Source: Legionella taurinensis
GTDB lineage: Bacteria > Pseudomonadota > Gammaproteobacteria > Legionellales > Legionellaceae
Assembly (NCBI RefSeq): GCF_900452865.1
Contig: NZ_UGOZ01000001.1
Coordinates: forward strand, 744,001 to 808,000
Direction: 5' to 3'
Length of the DNA: 64,000 nt
In this document: piece after piece, positions 27,351 to 36,953 of the stretch
How positions within the stretch are numbered: the stretch's first letter is position 1
Layout: each line of letters starts with the position of its first letter
The notes under the pieces: generated by a model
Seen by the model: only the letters and a program-made list of their open reading frames with translations
Told to the model about the DNA's origin: nothing
Database searches by the model: none
Position numbers and translations under genes: made by a program

Positions 27351-30300
27351 ATGAAGGTGAACGAGTACATTGAGCTTTATGAACAGCATAAATACGAAGG
27401 GCATTCGACCATTGATTCGCTTCTTCTCACCTTAAATACCCTAAAGCAGAACCGGGAAGACTGGATTAACCAGAATAAGCTTGGGTACTTTGGGATCGGA
27501 TTACGGTTCGACAAAAATCCTTTTTTTCAGCCGAAAGTCACACAAAAAAATATAACCATTATAGGCACGATCATTGACCAGTTAAATGCGCTCAAAGCCA
27601 GTGAGGATTACCAGCGCGAGGGAGAGACAGCCGAAACCCGTCTTAAAATGCTCAATATATTGGGAACTCAGTGTAACGAATTATCAAAAAAGGGCGAAAC
27701 CCAGCAATTATTTAATTACGTAATACAAGAAGAGGGTTCGATTGATTTTTCCATGCGGGAAAGTAGCCTGATTACACCCTCACCCGTGGATATCCTTACG
27801 GAGAAGAGGGAGCCATACGTCGATGAACAAACGTGGGTTTGCCCTTCTGTTCAAGAGCTCATTGAATCCAAAGGGATTCCGGGTAATTTGTTTGATCCCG
27901 CTGAAACGGATTTAACGCTTGAGCATGACCTTCACGAGCATGTGCAATGGGCCTACAATTATATTTATCAGTACGCCTATCCCACCTCGTACGAAGAAAC
28001 CCCCATTGCACGATTCCATCATGGCATCCAGCATGTGACCCGGGCGGCTAACTATGCGCGTGTATTTGCTAATTTGTACAGGAAATACGGTGATGAGGAA
28101 GCACAGCATTTAACCGAAAACGATATAAAGCTCATTCAAATTGCTCTGTTATTTCATGATTCGGCGCGCGAAGGAGATAACGAGGATTTATGGGACCACG
28201 AAAGTGCCATTCTGTTGTATTATTATCTCACCCGCGTTTTGCATGTGGATAGACAGACAGCAAAGCAGGTTGCTGAAGCCACTGCCAATAAGGACCCCAG
28301 TCCTGAGAAAGGCTATTTTGAACTCAATGAGGACGAAGACGGACAACTCTCCTGGCAGTTTTCTCAATTTGAAGAGGGATTGTTCCCCCCAAAAACCATT
28401 TATCAAAAAATAATTCATGACTGCGATTGCCTTGATATTATCAGGGCGAGAAACCAATACGATGCCAACTACCTTGATTTTTATAAGGAGATCGCCAGCC
28501 AGAATGAGCTGGCTTTGGAAGAAATGGCTGAACTCATTATTGAAGCCAGGGGTCTTATTCATCACCAGGGTGATTCCTATATCACCAAAGACGAGGCGAG
28601 TAAGCTTGAATATGAAAATGAAGAGGCGCATGCACGAATCATTGCAGACATGGATTCCGGCGCTTACCCTGTCCTTCAGGCCTTGCACGAGCGATTATTA
28701 TCCGTCGAAGAATTGCAAACCCTTACTCTGGTTGATCTCACGCCTTTTGATGAAACAGCGCCGATGACTGAACAAAACCTGACGGCGGCGCTCAGGGAAG
28801 GACGGATTCTGGCTCGCGGCGTTACCACGCCGAGCGCTTTGCCGAAACCCAAAGCCAATAAGCCGATCCTGCCTGACGAAACACTGGCTGAAAAAGAAAT
28901 AAGAAAATCAATGCGCGCTGATGGAATTAACACCAAAAGCAGAAAAGAGCCTCCAAACCCAAAAGACAAAAACCCACTGCGTTCTACATCCATTCTGGGG
29001 TACGGGAGCGGCGTTTATCCCGCGGCGGGCCTGTTAATTTTTAACCCCAACTTGAAGCAGATCCGGCGCGTGTCAATCGAAGATTTTGACAGCGGCCGAG
29101 GTCAAAAAGCGCATTTAGCCCATTTGCAGGAGAAAGAATACAACGAATCCCAAGAGATGGTCGGGCAGGAACTGGACGATCTTCGCCAGAAAATGAAATT
29201 GGGTTTATTTGGCAAAAAAAACCAGCAGGGTTCAAATTACGTTGAAATTTTATATGACATCGACCGGTACGACGCGATTTTCTTTACCAACGATCCAACC
29301 ATAGGCAATTACATTGCTTATGATGATTTTAATCCTGCTCACCGGTTCTCGCCATTATTGCAGGCTGTTTATTTACAGAAACAATACGAAAGGCAATACG
29401 AAGCCACACGGGCGGCCTATCGCGAACGCTACGGTGAAGAAGGTGAGGCATTGTTCCTCCAACGATTTGGCTCTGACCCACGGTTGCCCATTCATGAATA
29501 TTCCGGCTTAAACAATAGCCTGGTTCCTTGTGATGCGGCGTTATTGACAGAGGAAAACATTGTGCACATGTGGGTGGACATGTGCTCTGATTTCATGAGG
29601 GATAGCCTGCTCCATTTGGATGAGGACACGAGCCATTATGTTCATGATTCATTTTTCTATTCGTTAAACGTCGAGGACATCAAGGTGTGCAGTATGTACA
29701 AGATCAAGGTAAACACCCTCGCACAAAAAAATCAACCGGCTGATTTAAGTTACGATGAGCCTCTAAGAAAACAGGTGTCGGATGCCATTGAAAAGGCCAG
29801 AGAGAACATAGTCGCTGAATACGAACACAGCCTGTTAGAAAAACTGGGGAACAATCAAGAGTCTGCCTTATCCACAACAGGCTTTTTAGTGCTCCAATAC
29901 AGCCCGCACCTCAGGGAACAGGCTGCCGATAAAATCAAAGCGGATCTGCTTGACTTTGTTTATTCAGGAGAGTTGGATGCCTGCCAACTAGCCAGCATAA
30001 GCCTGCCGGATGTACCGATTTCGACCCTGGATATCCCTCACTGCAATGCAAAAGCAAGGAATGCCTTTTGTAAAAGTAAGCTGATAAAAGCCTTTATTTT
30101 GTGTCAACAATCAGGATTAGACAATGAAGCTCAACTGATTCGCAATAAACTGGGTGAGTGGGCCGAACAACTTCTGAGTAATAACGATTCGGGCGAATCA
30201 GCACTGAATAAACGGCTTAAGTTACGGCAGTTGATGATGTTAATGGATCCTGAAAATCCGTTATTACCGGCGATAGATGCCAGCGTGCAGGCGTTGGTTA

Positions 30301-31160
30301 GTCAACTAATCACTGAGTATGCGGGTAACAAATCCTATTTGCAATCAAGTCATCTGCTGATAAAAACCCTTCACGCGGCGGGCTACCCCAGGTCTCAGTA
30401 TCAAGACGACTTCCGTGTTGTTTTTGATAAAGTGAATGAGGTGCTCCCGGCGCTTCGTCCGTCGGACTGGACTTATTACGTCAAGGTAATCAAATTATTA
30501 AAAGAAGAGCCAGCCCCCGTGATTACCCGCTGGATCGCCGAGTATGAAGACAAGATTTACAATGGGGAGGAACTGCTGATTGCCTTTAAAAACTTAGATT
30601 TTACGTTCAACGACGAGAACCTGGAATTGTTCAACGTGCTGGTGCAAAAACTCCATTACAACATGCAACCCAGGCCTTATGTGCAGCTTTCCTATTGGTT
30701 TAAGTTAATCAAAGAATTGGAGGGACTGACAAAGAATCACCAGTTTTCAGAATCACAATTGAAAATCCTAAGCGACCGATTGGGTGAAATGGCTGGGAAG
30801 CTGATTGAGGAAGCGCAATTGACGTCGCCTTTTTACTCCTACTACTCGCAAGAACATAAAGGCTACCTTAGATTAACTTCTTATGCGGAAGAAATAAATA
30901 CCATTCTTAAAGCCAATTCGTTACCAGTCCCTGATTCCTTGATTAACGAATTCAATGCCGCATTATCCGCGCTGGATCAATTCGATTTAAACCAAATCCA
31001 ATTCAATAAAGCCCGAATTCATCTGGTCAAGGCGGTTCACAGTCAATTGCCACGGCCTGAAGAAAGGGCGCACGTGCTGGAAAAGATTGCCGATTTTATG
31101 AGTACTAAAGCGCAGGATGAAAAAGAGGCGATTAAGCCAAGTCCGGCGGCGGGTCTTTAG
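27351..31160 (+). CDS. SidE-type phosphodiesterase-domain effector candidate
   Basis: The product is 1269 residues. Residues ~190-440 contain the HD-like phosphodiesterase signature of SidE-family effectors: FHHGIQH at 222-228, LLFHDSARE with H269-D270, then a WDHES segment and a downstream IHDCDCLDIIR. In SidE and Dup proteins this domain attaches or removes phosphoribosyl-ubiquitin. A conserved middle block (~525-640) includes LRSTSILGYGSG and LLIFNPN, but I could not trace a complete R-S-ExE ADP-ribosyltransferase site. The last ~500 residues are helical. The true start may be GTG 27357, since AGGGG is 2 bases from ATG 27351 but 8 from GTG. Confidence 0.72.
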   Translation: MKVNEYIELYEQHKYEGHSTIDSLLLTLNTLKQNREDWINQNKLGYFGIGLRFDKNPFFQPKVTQKNITIIGTIIDQLNALKASEDYQREGETAETRLKMLNILGTQCNELSKKGETQQLFNYVIQEEGSIDFSMRESSLITPSPVDILTEKREPYVDEQTWVCPSVQELIESKGIPGNLFDPAETDLTLEHDLHEHVQWAYNYIYQYAYPTSYEETPIARFHHGIQHVTRAANYARVFANLYRKYGDEEAQHLTENDIKLIQIALLFHDSAREGDNEDLWDHESAILLYYYLTRVLHVDRQTAKQVAEATANKDPSPEKGYFELNEDEDGQLSWQFSQFEEGLFPPKTIYQKIIHDCDCLDIIRARNQYDANYLDFYKEIASQNELALEEMAELIIEARGLIHHQGDSYITKDEASKLEYENEEAHARIIADMDSGAYPVLQALHERLLSVEELQTLTLVDLTPFDETAPMTEQNLTAALREGRILARGVTTPSALPKPKANKPILPDETLAEKEIRKSMRADGINTKSRKEPPNPKDKNPLRSTSILGYGSGVYPAAGLLIFNPNLKQIRRVSIEDFDSGRGQKAHLAHLQEKEYNESQEMVGQELDDLRQKMKLGLFGKKNQQGSNYVEILYDIDRYDAIFFTNDPTIGNYIAYDDFNPAHRFSPLLQAVYLQKQYERQYEATRAAYRERYGEEGEALFLQRFGSDPRLPIHEYSGLNNSLVPCDAALLTEENIVHMWVDMCSDFMRDSLLHLDEDTSHYVHDSFFYSLNVEDIKVCSMYKIKVNTLAQKNQPADLSYDEPLRKQVSDAIEKARENIVAEYEHSLLEKLGNNQESALSTTGFLVLQYSPHLREQAADKIKADLLDFVYSGELDACQLASISLPDVPISTLDIPHCNAKARNAFCKSKLIKAFILCQQSGLDNEAQLIRNKLGEWAEQLLSNNDSGESALNKRLKLRQLMMLMDPENPLLPAIDASVQALVSQLITEYAGNKSYLQSSHLLIKTLHAAGYPRSQYQDDFRVVFDKVNEVLPALRPSDWTYYVKVIKLLKEEPAPVITRWIAEYEDKIYNGEELLIAFKNLDFTFNDENLELFNVLVQKLHYNMQPRPYVQLSYWFKLIKELEGLTKNHQFSESQLKILSDRLGEMAGKLIEEAQLTSPFYSYYSQEHKGYLRLTSYAEEINTILKANSLPVPDSLINEFNAALSALDQFDLNQIQFNKARIHLVKAVHSQLPRPEERAHVLEKIADFMSTKAQDEKEAIKPSPAAGL

Positions 31161-31240
31161 GAGTGTCAACTGAAAAGCAATCATTGGGTGCTGCCACGTT
31201 GTCAAGAAGGGAGTCGAATAGGGTAAAAAATATCAATTTT

Positions 31241-31268
31241 TTGATTAATTGCATTTTTTTACTACAAT
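31241..31268 (+). promoter_or_regulatory. Possible promoter of the kinase-like effector gene
   Basis: TTGATT (31241-31246) and TACAAT (31263-31268) with a 16-base spacer, 30 bases upstream of the ATG at 31299, inside an AT-rich stretch. Confidence 0.4.
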
Positions 31269-31298
31269 TTTAATAGATTCACTTATTGCAGAGTATTT

Positions 31299-32540
31299 AT
31301 GCCTCTGTCAGCCAAAAACATTACCTCCTACGGAGTCGATGTAACCCCTCATTACCTGGGGAGTGAGAATCAGTCGTTTAAAATTTTTCGCTACGAAAAA
31401 GCGGTTTATGCAGTCCGTTATGACGGCGAGGACGCGATTGATTTTGTCCACCTCTGGGGGAGTCATAAAGGGGAGATGCAGAGTAAAAATGAATACCTGG
31501 GTGCGGGAGTATTTGGTCAGGTATTTAAGAAAACAGAGGATAAAGCGTTTAAAGAACTAGGCTCCAGACACTACAAAGGGACGGAAATTAAAAAAAACCT
31601 GACTATTCTCGAGCAGAAATTTTTACTGAAGGAGCAGGGCATTGACGAGTATTTTGTCTTAGGCCTCTGGAACATTAAAGACAAAAGCCATGTGGTTTTT
31701 AATATGCCGAAGCTGTCGCTTAAGAACCCAACGAAAGACCATTTAAAACCCCTGTATGAGCAGTTTGTTCTTGGTCTGAAAAAATTAAACGAGCGGGGTT
31801 ATCATCATCCTGATTTAGCCAATCATCCCTGGCATACCAGCCCGCAAAATCTGCTTCCCACCGCTGAGGGCATTAAGGCAATTGATTTGGATGAAGGATT
31901 TTGTTCCAATGAGTCCAGTGACGAAAAGAAAGTGTTTGGCAGAGATCAATGGTTGTATGTTTATAACTATCGCTTTCCTCCTGAAAACACGGTACATAAT
32001 CAATGGCGCCAGGAAATTGAAAATTGGTATAACAAACACAAAGGGCAGGCGCTGTCTGATCATCTTCCAGCGCTGTTAACGCTTCATCATCAAGGCAAAA
32101 TTGCTTTACCTGCCAGCATTGTCAATGAACTTCATCTTAAAAATTCAGAGAAGGCAGTGGAGGAATACCGTGCTGGAAGCAAAGAAAACAGGACCCATGC
32201 TTTTCATGAAGTCAGCGTGGAAGATACGACTCATGATCGCTTTAAAAGCGACTACAAGGGGATAAAAGGCGATGCTTTAAAAAGAAGCATTCTTAGAGCC
32301 CTTAAAGATGAACTGGCTGAAGCAGAGACAAAAGAGGAGCTTCTGGGAATTAAAACCCGCTTCTTAAGCTCGCCCGAAATGGACATTCTGAATACGCCAC
32401 AAGGTAAATTCACGCACAAACTTAACCTTAAAACCGATTCAAATAAGGCCGTGGAGAAACTCTTTGCGGCAGCAGAGAAAAGAATAAATGACGCTGATTC
32501 AGTAAAGACAGCGGACAAGTCAGTTATGGGGAAATTTTAA
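31299..32540 (+). CDS. Protein kinase-like effector candidate
   Basis: The product is 413 residues. Eukaryotic-type kinase landmarks are visible: glycine-rich loop GAGVFGQV (68-75), candidate ATP lysine K85 in KAFKEL, a catalytic loop with HPD (170-172) in place of HRD, N184 (PQNLL) for metal binding, and DLD (196-198) for DFG. The stretch between HPD and N184 is longer than usual. The C-terminal ~150 residues are charged and helical. It should phosphorylate a protein or small molecule if active. Third of three adjacent effector-type genes, with its own likely promoter. Confidence 0.68.
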   Translation: MPLSAKNITSYGVDVTPHYLGSENQSFKIFRYEKAVYAVRYDGEDAIDFVHLWGSHKGEMQSKNEYLGAGVFGQVFKKTEDKAFKELGSRHYKGTEIKKNLTILEQKFLLKEQGIDEYFVLGLWNIKDKSHVVFNMPKLSLKNPTKDHLKPLYEQFVLGLKKLNERGYHHPDLANHPWHTSPQNLLPTAEGIKAIDLDEGFCSNESSDEKKVFGRDQWLYVYNYRFPPENTVHNQWRQEIENWYNKHKGQALSDHLPALLTLHHQGKIALPASIVNELHLKNSEKAVEEYRAGSKENRTHAFHEVSVEDTTHDRFKSDYKGIKGDALKRSILRALKDELAEAETKEELLGIKTRFLSSPEMDILNTPQGKFTHKLNLKTDSNKAVEKLFAAAEKRINDADSVKTADKSVMGKF

Positions 32541-32746
32541 ATATCACCGATCCAGACTGTGTAGGGTTGTCATTGGAAATCATCCAGGTTTCAATCAATC
32601 CTGGCAGAAACCCTGGCCCAACCTGTGTTGCCTGCGGCAGAGCGAGTCTTAAGGTGTAAATCGATTTAAATTGACAATGGATAAGACGCTTCATAAAGTT
32701 AAACGCTTAAACGCACAGTTTAAGTCAACCTTAAGCGGAATAGTGT

Positions 32747-33904
32747 ATGACGAACGTATGGACAGGCATAGTCTTCCCGATTACTTACCTTTACCTCGTA
32801 AGGATAATGGGTGTTTTTTTGTTTACGCCTATTTTTTCTGCTTCGATTGAAAACATTTCTCACGCCACCCCTTTTTTAGTGGGTGTGGCGATAGGAATAT
32901 TCGGCTTGACACAAGCCATCCTTCAAATCCCTTTTGGTCTGTGGTCGGATAAATTCGGCAGGAAAAAATTAATCAACATTGGTTTGTACAGTTACCTGCT
33001 GGGGAGTGTGTTGGGGATTATGGCGGGCTCGATCTACACGCTGATCCTTGCCCGCGTTGTTCAGGGGTTGGGCGCCATTTCGGCTGTTTTAAGCGCTTTG
33101 ATGGTGGATTTGACTCCTGAATCTGTCCGGTTGAGAGCGTTTGTTTTTATCGGCATTATGATTGCTATTTTGTTCATGGTGTGTATGGTTACCTCGCCGC
33201 TTCTCGTGGATTATTTCGGTTTATCGGTTTTATTTTATATTCTGGCAGGGTTGTCATTGATAGGGCTTATGATTAATCAGTATGTCATCCCCAATCCGGG
33301 CAAAAACCTTATTCCGAGTATTGAGCGCGCTTCGATAAGGGACTTGCTTAAGGACAAAAAATTATCGGTTCTTAACCACAGTATTTTGATTCAGCACCTG
33401 CTGGTGTGTTCGACGTTTTATGCAGTTCCTATTGTATTAAAACATTTAGTCCAACGAGGTGAGTTAAGCAGTGTGTTTTATTTTTATGCCCCTGCGCTGA
33501 GTCTGAGCTTTGTTTTGATAGTCCCCCTCATCCGACTTTCTGAAAAATACCGGCTGGCCAAACCGTTTTTTCTCTTAGCCATTGCGATATACAGTGTCAT
33601 TCAGTTCAGCATGGGTTTTAAGCCGGGAATTCTCACCCTTATTTTGTTGTTTACGCTGTATTTTGTCGCCTTTAATTTCATTGAAAGCAATTTATACGCT
33701 TTCATTTCGAACCATAGTTCACCTGCTACCCGCGGAACGGTGCTTGGCTTATTTAACAGCTATCAGTTTTTTGGCTTTTTCCTTGGCGGAGTATGTGCGG
33801 GGGTAATTGATCAGTTTTTTTCGCTGCATGCCCTCTTCATTTTTAATGGCCTGCTCACGCTGGTGTGGTTTTTTTATTCCTTCCGCCTGTTTAAGCAGGG
33901 GTAA
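32747..33904 (+). CDS. MFS transporter
   Basis: The product is 385 residues with about 12 membrane helices. Motif A of the major facilitator superfamily is clear in the first cytoplasmic loop (GLWSDKFGRKK, ~65-75), and LARVVQGLGA follows in helix 4. It resembles YajR/drug-H+ antiporters without the C-terminal domain. Substrate cannot be told. Its terminator overlaps the end of the coding sequence. Confidence 0.88.
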   Translation: MTNVWTGIVFPITYLYLVRIMGVFLFTPIFSASIENISHATPFLVGVAIGIFGLTQAILQIPFGLWSDKFGRKKLINIGLYSYLLGSVLGIMAGSIYTLILARVVQGLGAISAVLSALMVDLTPESVRLRAFVFIGIMIAILFMVCMVTSPLLVDYFGLSVLFYILAGLSLIGLMINQYVIPNPGKNLIPSIERASIRDLLKDKKLSVLNHSILIQHLLVCSTFYAVPIVLKHLVQRGELSSVFYFYAPALSLSFVLIVPLIRLSEKYRLAKPFFLLAIAIYSVIQFSMGFKPGILTLILLFTLYFVAFNFIESNLYAFISNHSSPATRGTVLGLFNSYQFFGFFLGGVCAGVIDQFFSLHALFIFNGLLTLVWFFYSFRLFKQG

Positions 33905-33915
33905 ACAGGCTTTTT
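33885..33915 (+). terminator. Rho-independent terminator overlapping the MFS stop codon
   Basis: GCCTGTTTA and TAAACAGGC form a perfect 9-bp stem around an 8-base loop, followed by five Ts. The stop codon TAA (33902-33904) lies in the second arm. Confidence 0.8.
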
Positions 33916-33939
33916 GTCAAACCTTTACAGGAGAAACAG

Positions 33940-34410
33940 TTGAAAATAAAGAAGGGAGTTCAATTCATTCTCTGGATTATTGCCATTCAGGGCATGGGGT
34001 TTCTTTTCGGCCTGTTAACCAAAGCCAATATTTCCTGGTATGAACACTTGAATAAGTCGAGTTTAACGCCTCCGCCCTGGGCATTTCCAACGGTCTGGAG
34101 TCTGTTGTACCTGCTGCTTGCCATCGTCGGATGGGCCTTGTGGACTGATAGGAAAGAGCCGCGTGTCAGGCCATTGTTTTACCTTTATTTGTTACAACTG
34201 GTTATGAACTGGAGTTGGACGCCTTTCTTCTTTCAGTGGCATTGGACAGGTTTTAGTCTGCTGTGGATTATTCTCATTGCCAGTCTGACAGGGATAATGA
34301 TTTATCGGCTGTATCCTGAAAAAAGGACCCTTGCCGTCTTGTTAATTCCTTACCTGGTCTGGCTCGCGTTTGCAGCTTACCTCAATGGGGTTATCTGGCT
34401 GTCGAATTAA
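33940..34410 (+). CDS. tspO: TspO/MBR family membrane protein
   Basis: The product is 156 residues with five hydrophobic helices. Family signatures include SSLTPPPWAFPTVWSLLYLLLAI and the NWSWTPFFF segment, as well as a C-terminal PYLVWLAFAAYLN. TspO proteins bind porphyrins and related tetrapyrroles and have been tied to stress responses. The start is an unusual TTG, well supported by AGGAG 6 bases upstream. A terminator separates it from the MFS gene. Confidence 0.9.
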   Translation: MKIKKGVQFILWIIAIQGMGFLFGLLTKANISWYEHLNKSSLTPPPWAFPTVWSLLYLLLAIVGWALWTDRKEPRVRPLFYLYLLQLVMNWSWTPFFFQWHWTGFSLLWIILIASLTGIMIYRLYPEKRTLAVLLIPYLVWLAFAAYLNGVIWLSN

Positions 34411-34445
34411 GGAATTTCCAGACACTTTTGCCGGAATAGGAATAA

Positions 34446-34465
34446 CCCTCTTGCGGGGAAGAGGG
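34446..34465. terminator. Hairpin between convergent genes
   Basis: CCCTCTT / AAGAGGG stem with a GCGGGG loop, downstream of tspO (plus) and of the small double-glycine peptide gene (minus). T-runs on either side are short, so it may be a weak two-way terminator. Confidence 0.4.
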
Positions 34466-34493
34466 CGGTGCAATGAGCATGAAGAGAACGCGA

Positions 34494-34664
34494 CTAATCT
34501 TTAAAATGGGTATTGTTGTAGTCATTTTCTTCTTTGCTTCGCTGATCTTCTCTCCAGCTGTCGTTCCATTTTCCGGAGCCGCCAGAAATTTTTTGAAGAT
34601 CTTTTTCAGCAATTTTTTTGGTTTTATTTAAGCGTTTTTGGGAGTGAGCGGGTGTCTTTTTCAT
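34494..34664 (-). CDS. Double-glycine leader peptide (bacteriocin-like precursor)
   Basis: A 56-residue open frame starts MKKTPAHSQKRLNKTKK and continues IAEKDLQKISGG|SGKWNDSW. The segment LQKISGG matches the double-glycine leader consensus (E/L-x-x-I-x-GG) that C39-peptidase ABC exporters cut. The mature part would be 27 residues (30-56), starting SGKWNDSW, polar and charged, ending NNTHFKD. GGA lies 8 bases upstream and a TATACT -10-like element further up. No transporter or immunity gene is adjacent, so export would rely on a system elsewhere. Real, but function (bacteriocin, signal or none) is inference. Confidence 0.55.
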   Translation of the reverse strand: MKKTPAHSQKRLNKTKKIAEKDLQKISGGSGKWNDSWREDQRSKEENDYNNTHFKD

Positions 34665-34718
34665 ACTGTTAATCCAAGTTTCTTGACTTATTTAAGCATA
34701 GTATAAAAAGATTAAAAT

Positions 34719-35372
34719 TCACTGCCCGCAACGTTCCATTTTTGCCAATACGCTATGAAGAAGCGGATCCGCCTGTTGAATAAACGGGGCTTGCTCTTCA
34801 ACGGTGTGGTTAAACCGATAAAGGTATTGCACTTTAAATTTGGTGTTTACAAACAACGGCTCATCAATCGCCTTGTAATTCCCCTTGTCAAAGAACGCTG
34901 ACAATTTTTTATTGCAGCCGGGTGGAAGGAAAAAACCATTAATACTGCGTGCCTCGCTGTGTTTTTTTTCACCCTCTGCAGCGCAGGGGGAATGCGACAG
35001 AAAAATGGTGATGTTAATGATTTTTTGTTCGGGAAACGTGGCTTTAAACTGGGTTAGTACGTCAGGAAAACCGCGAATCAGATTTTCTTCTGCGTGATTG
35101 GACTCTGGAAATACTGAGGGTACGTTATCTGCCAGCATGAACCGATAAAGGCGTTGTGTTTTTTCCTCATCCTCATGCTTTGAGGTCGGACCTGACAATT
35201 CGTTGCTGATGCCTATTTTGGCTTTAGCCTGTTTGAGAGTGGCAATTTGCGGGGATGGATTACTTCGAAAAACAAAATAAGCCTGCCCGTTTAAACTAAT
35301 GATGGCGATCACTTCGTTGGGTTTGCGTTGCAAAACGGCCATTGTTTCTGAAAGGGAGCGGTACAGCTTCAT
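34719..35372 (-). CDS. Cytidine-deaminase-fold-like protein (effector/toxin candidate)
   Basis: The product is 217 residues. NHAEENLI places HAE at 93-95, and FLSHSPCAAEG gives Pro-Cys at 129-130, as in zinc deaminases (HAE ... PCxxC). The second cysteine is not two residues on; the nearest is C153 (LPPGCNKKLSAFF), so there is an insertion of about 20 residues in the zinc loop, as in some toxin deaminases. If zinc is bound, the enzyme could deaminate a base, nucleotide or protein side chain. No signal peptide or immunity gene is visible. The fold call rests on these motifs only. Confidence 0.5.
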   Translation of the reverse strand: MKLYRSLSETMAVLQRKPNEVIAIISLNGQAYFVFRSNPSPQIATLKQAKAKIGISNELSGPTSKHEDEEKTQRLYRFMLADNVPSVFPESNHAEENLIRGFPDVLTQFKATFPEQKIINITIFLSHSPCAAEGEKKHSEARSINGFFLPPGCNKKLSAFFDKGNYKAIDEPLFVNTKFKVQYLYRFNHTVEEQAPFIQQADPLLHSVLAKMERCGQ

Positions 35373-35574
35373 CTATTCTTCCTGTGCTATCGGTCAGTCA
35401 ACGTCTAAGCACTATATTGTTCTCTCGGAGTACGGTCAATAGAAATACAGTCAGTTTTTTTTAATGCAGATTGGTGAGAGTATATCCTGGCCTTTTACCG
35501 GGGTTTAAGCTTTAATTTGCAAAATGCGCGATCTCAACCAAATAATATACCAAGGAAATCCAATTAAGTACCGC

Positions 35575-36948
35575 ATGAAAAAATGGACTGGTTTTCTTAT
35601 CGTGCTGACGATAATGGTTTTGGGGGCTTATTACGTGATGGGATGGATGGCCATGCGTACGTTAAGCCAAAATATCAACGCCCTGCCTGACAGCCCTGTC
35701 TTTACCATCGAACTGGAAAAATACCATCGCGGCTGGTTTTCATCGCATGCTCTGTTGCACTTCAAGCTCCATGTTCCACCCCAGGCCATCACCGGGGCGG
35801 ATGGGCAGACGACCATGGGGCCGCCTGTGACCATTCGGCTTGGATTTCCTCTGCTGATTCAGCATGGCCCTGTCATCGTGACCGAGACGGGCCTTCGTTT
35901 TGGAACAGCGCAGGTAACGACCCGTCCCGCAACCCATTATGGCGCATTGATCAGTTACCTGAACAAAACCATCATGACATATACCCTGCCTGCGATGACG
36001 CTGTACACGGAGATCAATCCTTCGCTGGGCGGTTTTCAGTTCGATTGGCAAGGGCTTCGCCTCTGGCTGGGGTTGTCGCCGCATTTAAACGGGTTTGAAA
36101 GCCATCTTAAGGCGGGTGGTTTAACCATTCACTCCAAGGATTTTAAGTTAAAACTTCAGAAAATCGTCAGTGAGACGGAATCAACACGCTATCAGGAGTG
36201 GTTGTGGGTGGGGAAAACCCGGCTTTTCCTTCCTTCCCTAAGCTTTAATACCCCCGGGCAGACGTGGTTTGATCTGAAGCACTTTGATTTGACCGTCACC
36301 AATCAGGTGGAAGATGACAGCCTGCGCTTTGATTGGCAATTGTCCCTGCAATCGCTGTTTGCAAACAACAAGACCTATGGTCCGGCCACGATGAAATTGA
36401 GCATTCGCAGGGTGGATATGGCCGCTTTTGCGAAAATCAACCAGCAGCTATGGAATTCCGCGGCGCAAAGCAACCCGGACAGGGCGATGATGGCCGTCAT
36501 GATGGCATTGCCTGACTTGCTCGCCAAAGGGCCTGTTATCGAACTGTCGGCGTTTGATTTAACCCTGCCTGAGGGCAAGGTTCTTGGCCATTTTAAAGTG
36601 ATTTTCCCTGAGGTTCATCCCAAAGACGATGCAACATTCATGAAAAAAGTGCACGGTGAAGGGCAATTCCGCGCGCCGGCGAAGGTTGTCAAAGCCCTGT
36701 TGATGGCGTCACTGACACAGCATGCTAAGACGTCTGTCCCTGCGGCTTCAAGGGAGCAGGCCCTGACCTTAGAGGCGGCTAACCCTGTCCCTGCCAATGA
36801 ACACCCGGATGTCGAACAACAGGCCGATCAACTGCTTAAGGATTACGTCAGCCGGGGTATTTTAAAACAGGAAGGGGAAGACTACGTGTTAACCTTTAAG
36901 TTGGAAAATGAGCAATTGATGGTCAATGGCCAACCCTTCAAGCCCTAA
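35575..36948 (+). CDS. DUF945 (YdgA-like) protein
   Basis: The product is about 457 residues. It has one N-terminal membrane helix (KKWTGFLIVLTIMVLGAYYVM), then a large beta-rich extracytoplasmic domain. IELEKYHRGWFSSHALLHF matches the YxRGWFSS signature of DUF945/YdgA, found near the start of the domain. Function is unknown; family members are inner-membrane anchored. ATG 35575 starts right at the membrane helix; ATG 35524 would add 17 residues and neither has a strong ribosome binding site. Confidence 0.85.
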   Translation: MKKWTGFLIVLTIMVLGAYYVMGWMAMRTLSQNINALPDSPVFTIELEKYHRGWFSSHALLHFKLHVPPQAITGADGQTTMGPPVTIRLGFPLLIQHGPVIVTETGLRFGTAQVTTRPATHYGALISYLNKTIMTYTLPAMTLYTEINPSLGGFQFDWQGLRLWLGLSPHLNGFESHLKAGGLTIHSKDFKLKLQKIVSETESTRYQEWLWVGKTRLFLPSLSFNTPGQTWFDLKHFDLTVTNQVEDDSLRFDWQLSLQSLFANNKTYGPATMKLSIRRVDMAAFAKINQQLWNSAAQSNPDRAMMAVMMALPDLLAKGPVIELSAFDLTLPEGKVLGHFKVIFPEVHPKDDATFMKKVHGEGQFRAPAKVVKALLMASLTQHAKTSVPAASREQALTLEAANPVPANEHPDVEQQADQLLKDYVSRGILKQEGEDYVLTFKLENEQLMVNGQPFKP

Positions 36949-36953
36949 GGTGC

